Source of the DNA: JBBDNT01 sp040877445
GTDB lineage: Bacteria > Planctomycetota > Planctomycetia > Planctomycetales > Planctomycetaceae
Length of the DNA stretch: 14,366 nt
Assembly (NCBI GenBank): GCA_040877445.1
Contig: JBBDNT010000245.1
Coordinates: forward strand, 1 to 14,366
Reading direction: 5' to 3'
Both the position numbers and the translations under genes were made by a program. Below the pieces are notes generated by a model, which was given only the letters and a program-made list of their open reading frames with translations, searched no databases and was not told the origin of the DNA. Positions 13,753 through 14,366 of this stretch are shown here, piece after piece; within the stretch, counting starts at the first letter, position 1; every line of letters begins with the position of its first letter.

Positions 13753-14013
13753 TCACTCGACGAGAAGCTTCCGGGTCTTCGCTTGCAGAGTGGCGATGAA
13801 CTTGTTGGCCCGAACGTATCCTTCATATTCGGCGCGTTCGGACTCGCTCAACTCGCCTTCGGTGTTCCGGCGTGCCAGTTCTTCGATGTGCCGCCGCAAG
13901 CGTTCGTCTCCGCGGAAATCGACCAGGGCTTGCGCCTGATCCTTCGTGAAGAATTGCAACAAGCCATCGGTCGCCCGGTCGAACGCTTCCGTGTCGAAGG
14001 TCGTCGTCGCCAT
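13753..14013 (-). CDS. 86-residue protein paired with the HNH nuclease
   Basis: The ATG at 14011-14013 has a strong ribosome site (GGAGG, six bases away). The product is charged and helical: MATTTFDTEAFDRATDGLLQ at the N-terminus, then ELARRNTEGELSESERAEYE (about 46-65), ending in LQAKTRKLLVE. There is no membrane segment or known motif. It is the first gene of a two-gene unit with the HNH nuclease, six bases apart. Small helical proteins in this position often regulate or bind the nuclease, for example as an antitoxin-like partner, but this is inferred from gene order only. Confidence 0.85.
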   Translation of the reverse strand: MATTTFDTEAFDRATDGLLQFFTKDQAQALVDFRGDERLRRHIEELARRNTEGELSESERAEYEGYVRANKFIATLQAKTRKLLVE

Positions 14014-14150
14014 GCGATGCCTCCACCGTCGATCTCGCGAATCGGATCCCAGTGGGAATTATCGCATCTCGGCCGTAAAGCTGCCAGTCGCGATTGAAGG
14101 ACGGATGCCCGGCGGAATGTCCGCAGTCGTGCGGGGTGAACTGTGCCCAC

Positions 14151-14166
14151 CAGACATTCCTGTCTG
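14151..14166. repeat. Short intergenic palindrome
   Basis: CAGACA and TGTCTG form a 6-bp stem around TTCC. A smaller one (GCGGA, ATG, TCCGC) lies at 14112-14124. Both resemble the stem-loop style of the other dispersed palindromes. They fall upstream of the 86-residue gene, in a stretch otherwise without a gene (14014-14217). Confidence 0.45.
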
Positions 14167-14217
14167 CCGATTCTCGAATTCAATCCGCGTGTGACGGCTG
14201 AGGTTCTTGGCGGAACG

Positions 14218-14366
14218 TCATTTGGACGAGAACGCCGCCGGCTTCCCGAACGGAATCTCGAATCCGCAATGCGGGCAGTTCACGACCATCATCGGCTCGC
14301 CCCGCACTTCACCGTAGTACGCCTTCAAGCTTGATCTTGTGGGTTTTCCGTAGGATGGATTGGCAA
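14218..14366 (-). CDS. Possible zinc-ribbon ORF, truncated at the right edge
   Basis: A minus-strand frame is open from the window edge to a TGA at 14218-14220. Its end reads MMVVNCPHCGFEIPFGKPAA then FSSK. CPHCG is a typical half zinc ribbon. If it starts at the ATG at 14290-14292 the product is only 24 residues and lacks the second Cys pair. The upstream part of the frame runs through a family-2 repeat and a family-1 half, so the real gene may be short, degraded, or the tail of something outside the window. Confidence 0.35.
   Translation of the reverse strand, partial: ANPSYGKPTRSSLKAYYGEVRGEPMMVVNCPHCGFEIPFGKPAAFSSK
14312..14343 (-). repeat. Family-2 repeat unit, inverted
   Basis: On the minus strand it begins CCCACAAGATCAAGCTTGAA and continues GGCGTACTACGG. 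The first 14 bases match the copies at 11574 and 11616. Confidence 0.75.
14350..14366. repeat. Left half of a palindrome cut by the window edge
   Basis: gtaggatggattggcaa has the TAGGA(C/T)G opening of family 1. A matching right arm would begin just past the window; it cannot be verified here. Confidence 0.35.

Overview
The window is high-GC bacterial DNA. Codon use is strongly GC3-biased, and several gene families here resemble those I associate with Planctomycetes: a stand-alone HNH nuclease paired with an 86-residue protein, a phosphodiesterase-like protein of the alkaline-phosphatase superfamily, and many intergenic palindromes. A planctomycete is my best guess. It rests on family resemblance, with no marker gene to confirm it.

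Left edge (1-480): the first ~180 bases are clearly less GC-rich (about 53%) than the rest. They hold the 3' end of a small reading frame followed by a well-formed integron attC site (193-284). The window therefore appears to start at the end of a gene-cassette array or at a lone attC. A 57-residue acidic ORF on the minus strand follows at once.

Left-centre (670-4503): two plus-strand genes encode a membrane-anchored protein and an exported helical protein, both of unknown function. A minus-strand group of three follows: a small soluble protein, a membrane protein and an exported protein with a DxDxDG calcium-type loop.

Centre (4596-10410): a minus-strand series that looks like lipid metabolism. 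In transcription order it holds a 25-codon leader ORF, a YnbC-like alpha/beta-hydrolase/methyltransferase fusion, a YnbD-like PAP2/dual-specificity-phosphatase fusion, a separate PAP2 phosphatase and a cytochrome P450. A 1-acyl-glycerol-3-phosphate acyltransferase-like gene (10755-11393) is divergent from it. The first two genes match the ynbC-ynbD pair of the E. coli ynbABCD operon. The CDP-alcohol phosphotransferase and CDP-diglyceride synthase partners are not in the window. A role in making or remodelling a phospholipid headgroup is an inference.

Right (11978-14366): a phosphodiesterase-like protein with several substituted metal ligands, a convergent two-gene unit (86-residue protein plus HNH nuclease), and a possible zinc-ribbon micro-ORF running off the right edge.

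Repeats are the other theme. Intergenic DNA carries at least two families of short imperfect palindromes, a 64-bp repeat pair, and short-period tandem arrays. Some of the arrays have entered the coding sequence of the YnbC- and YnbD-like proteins.
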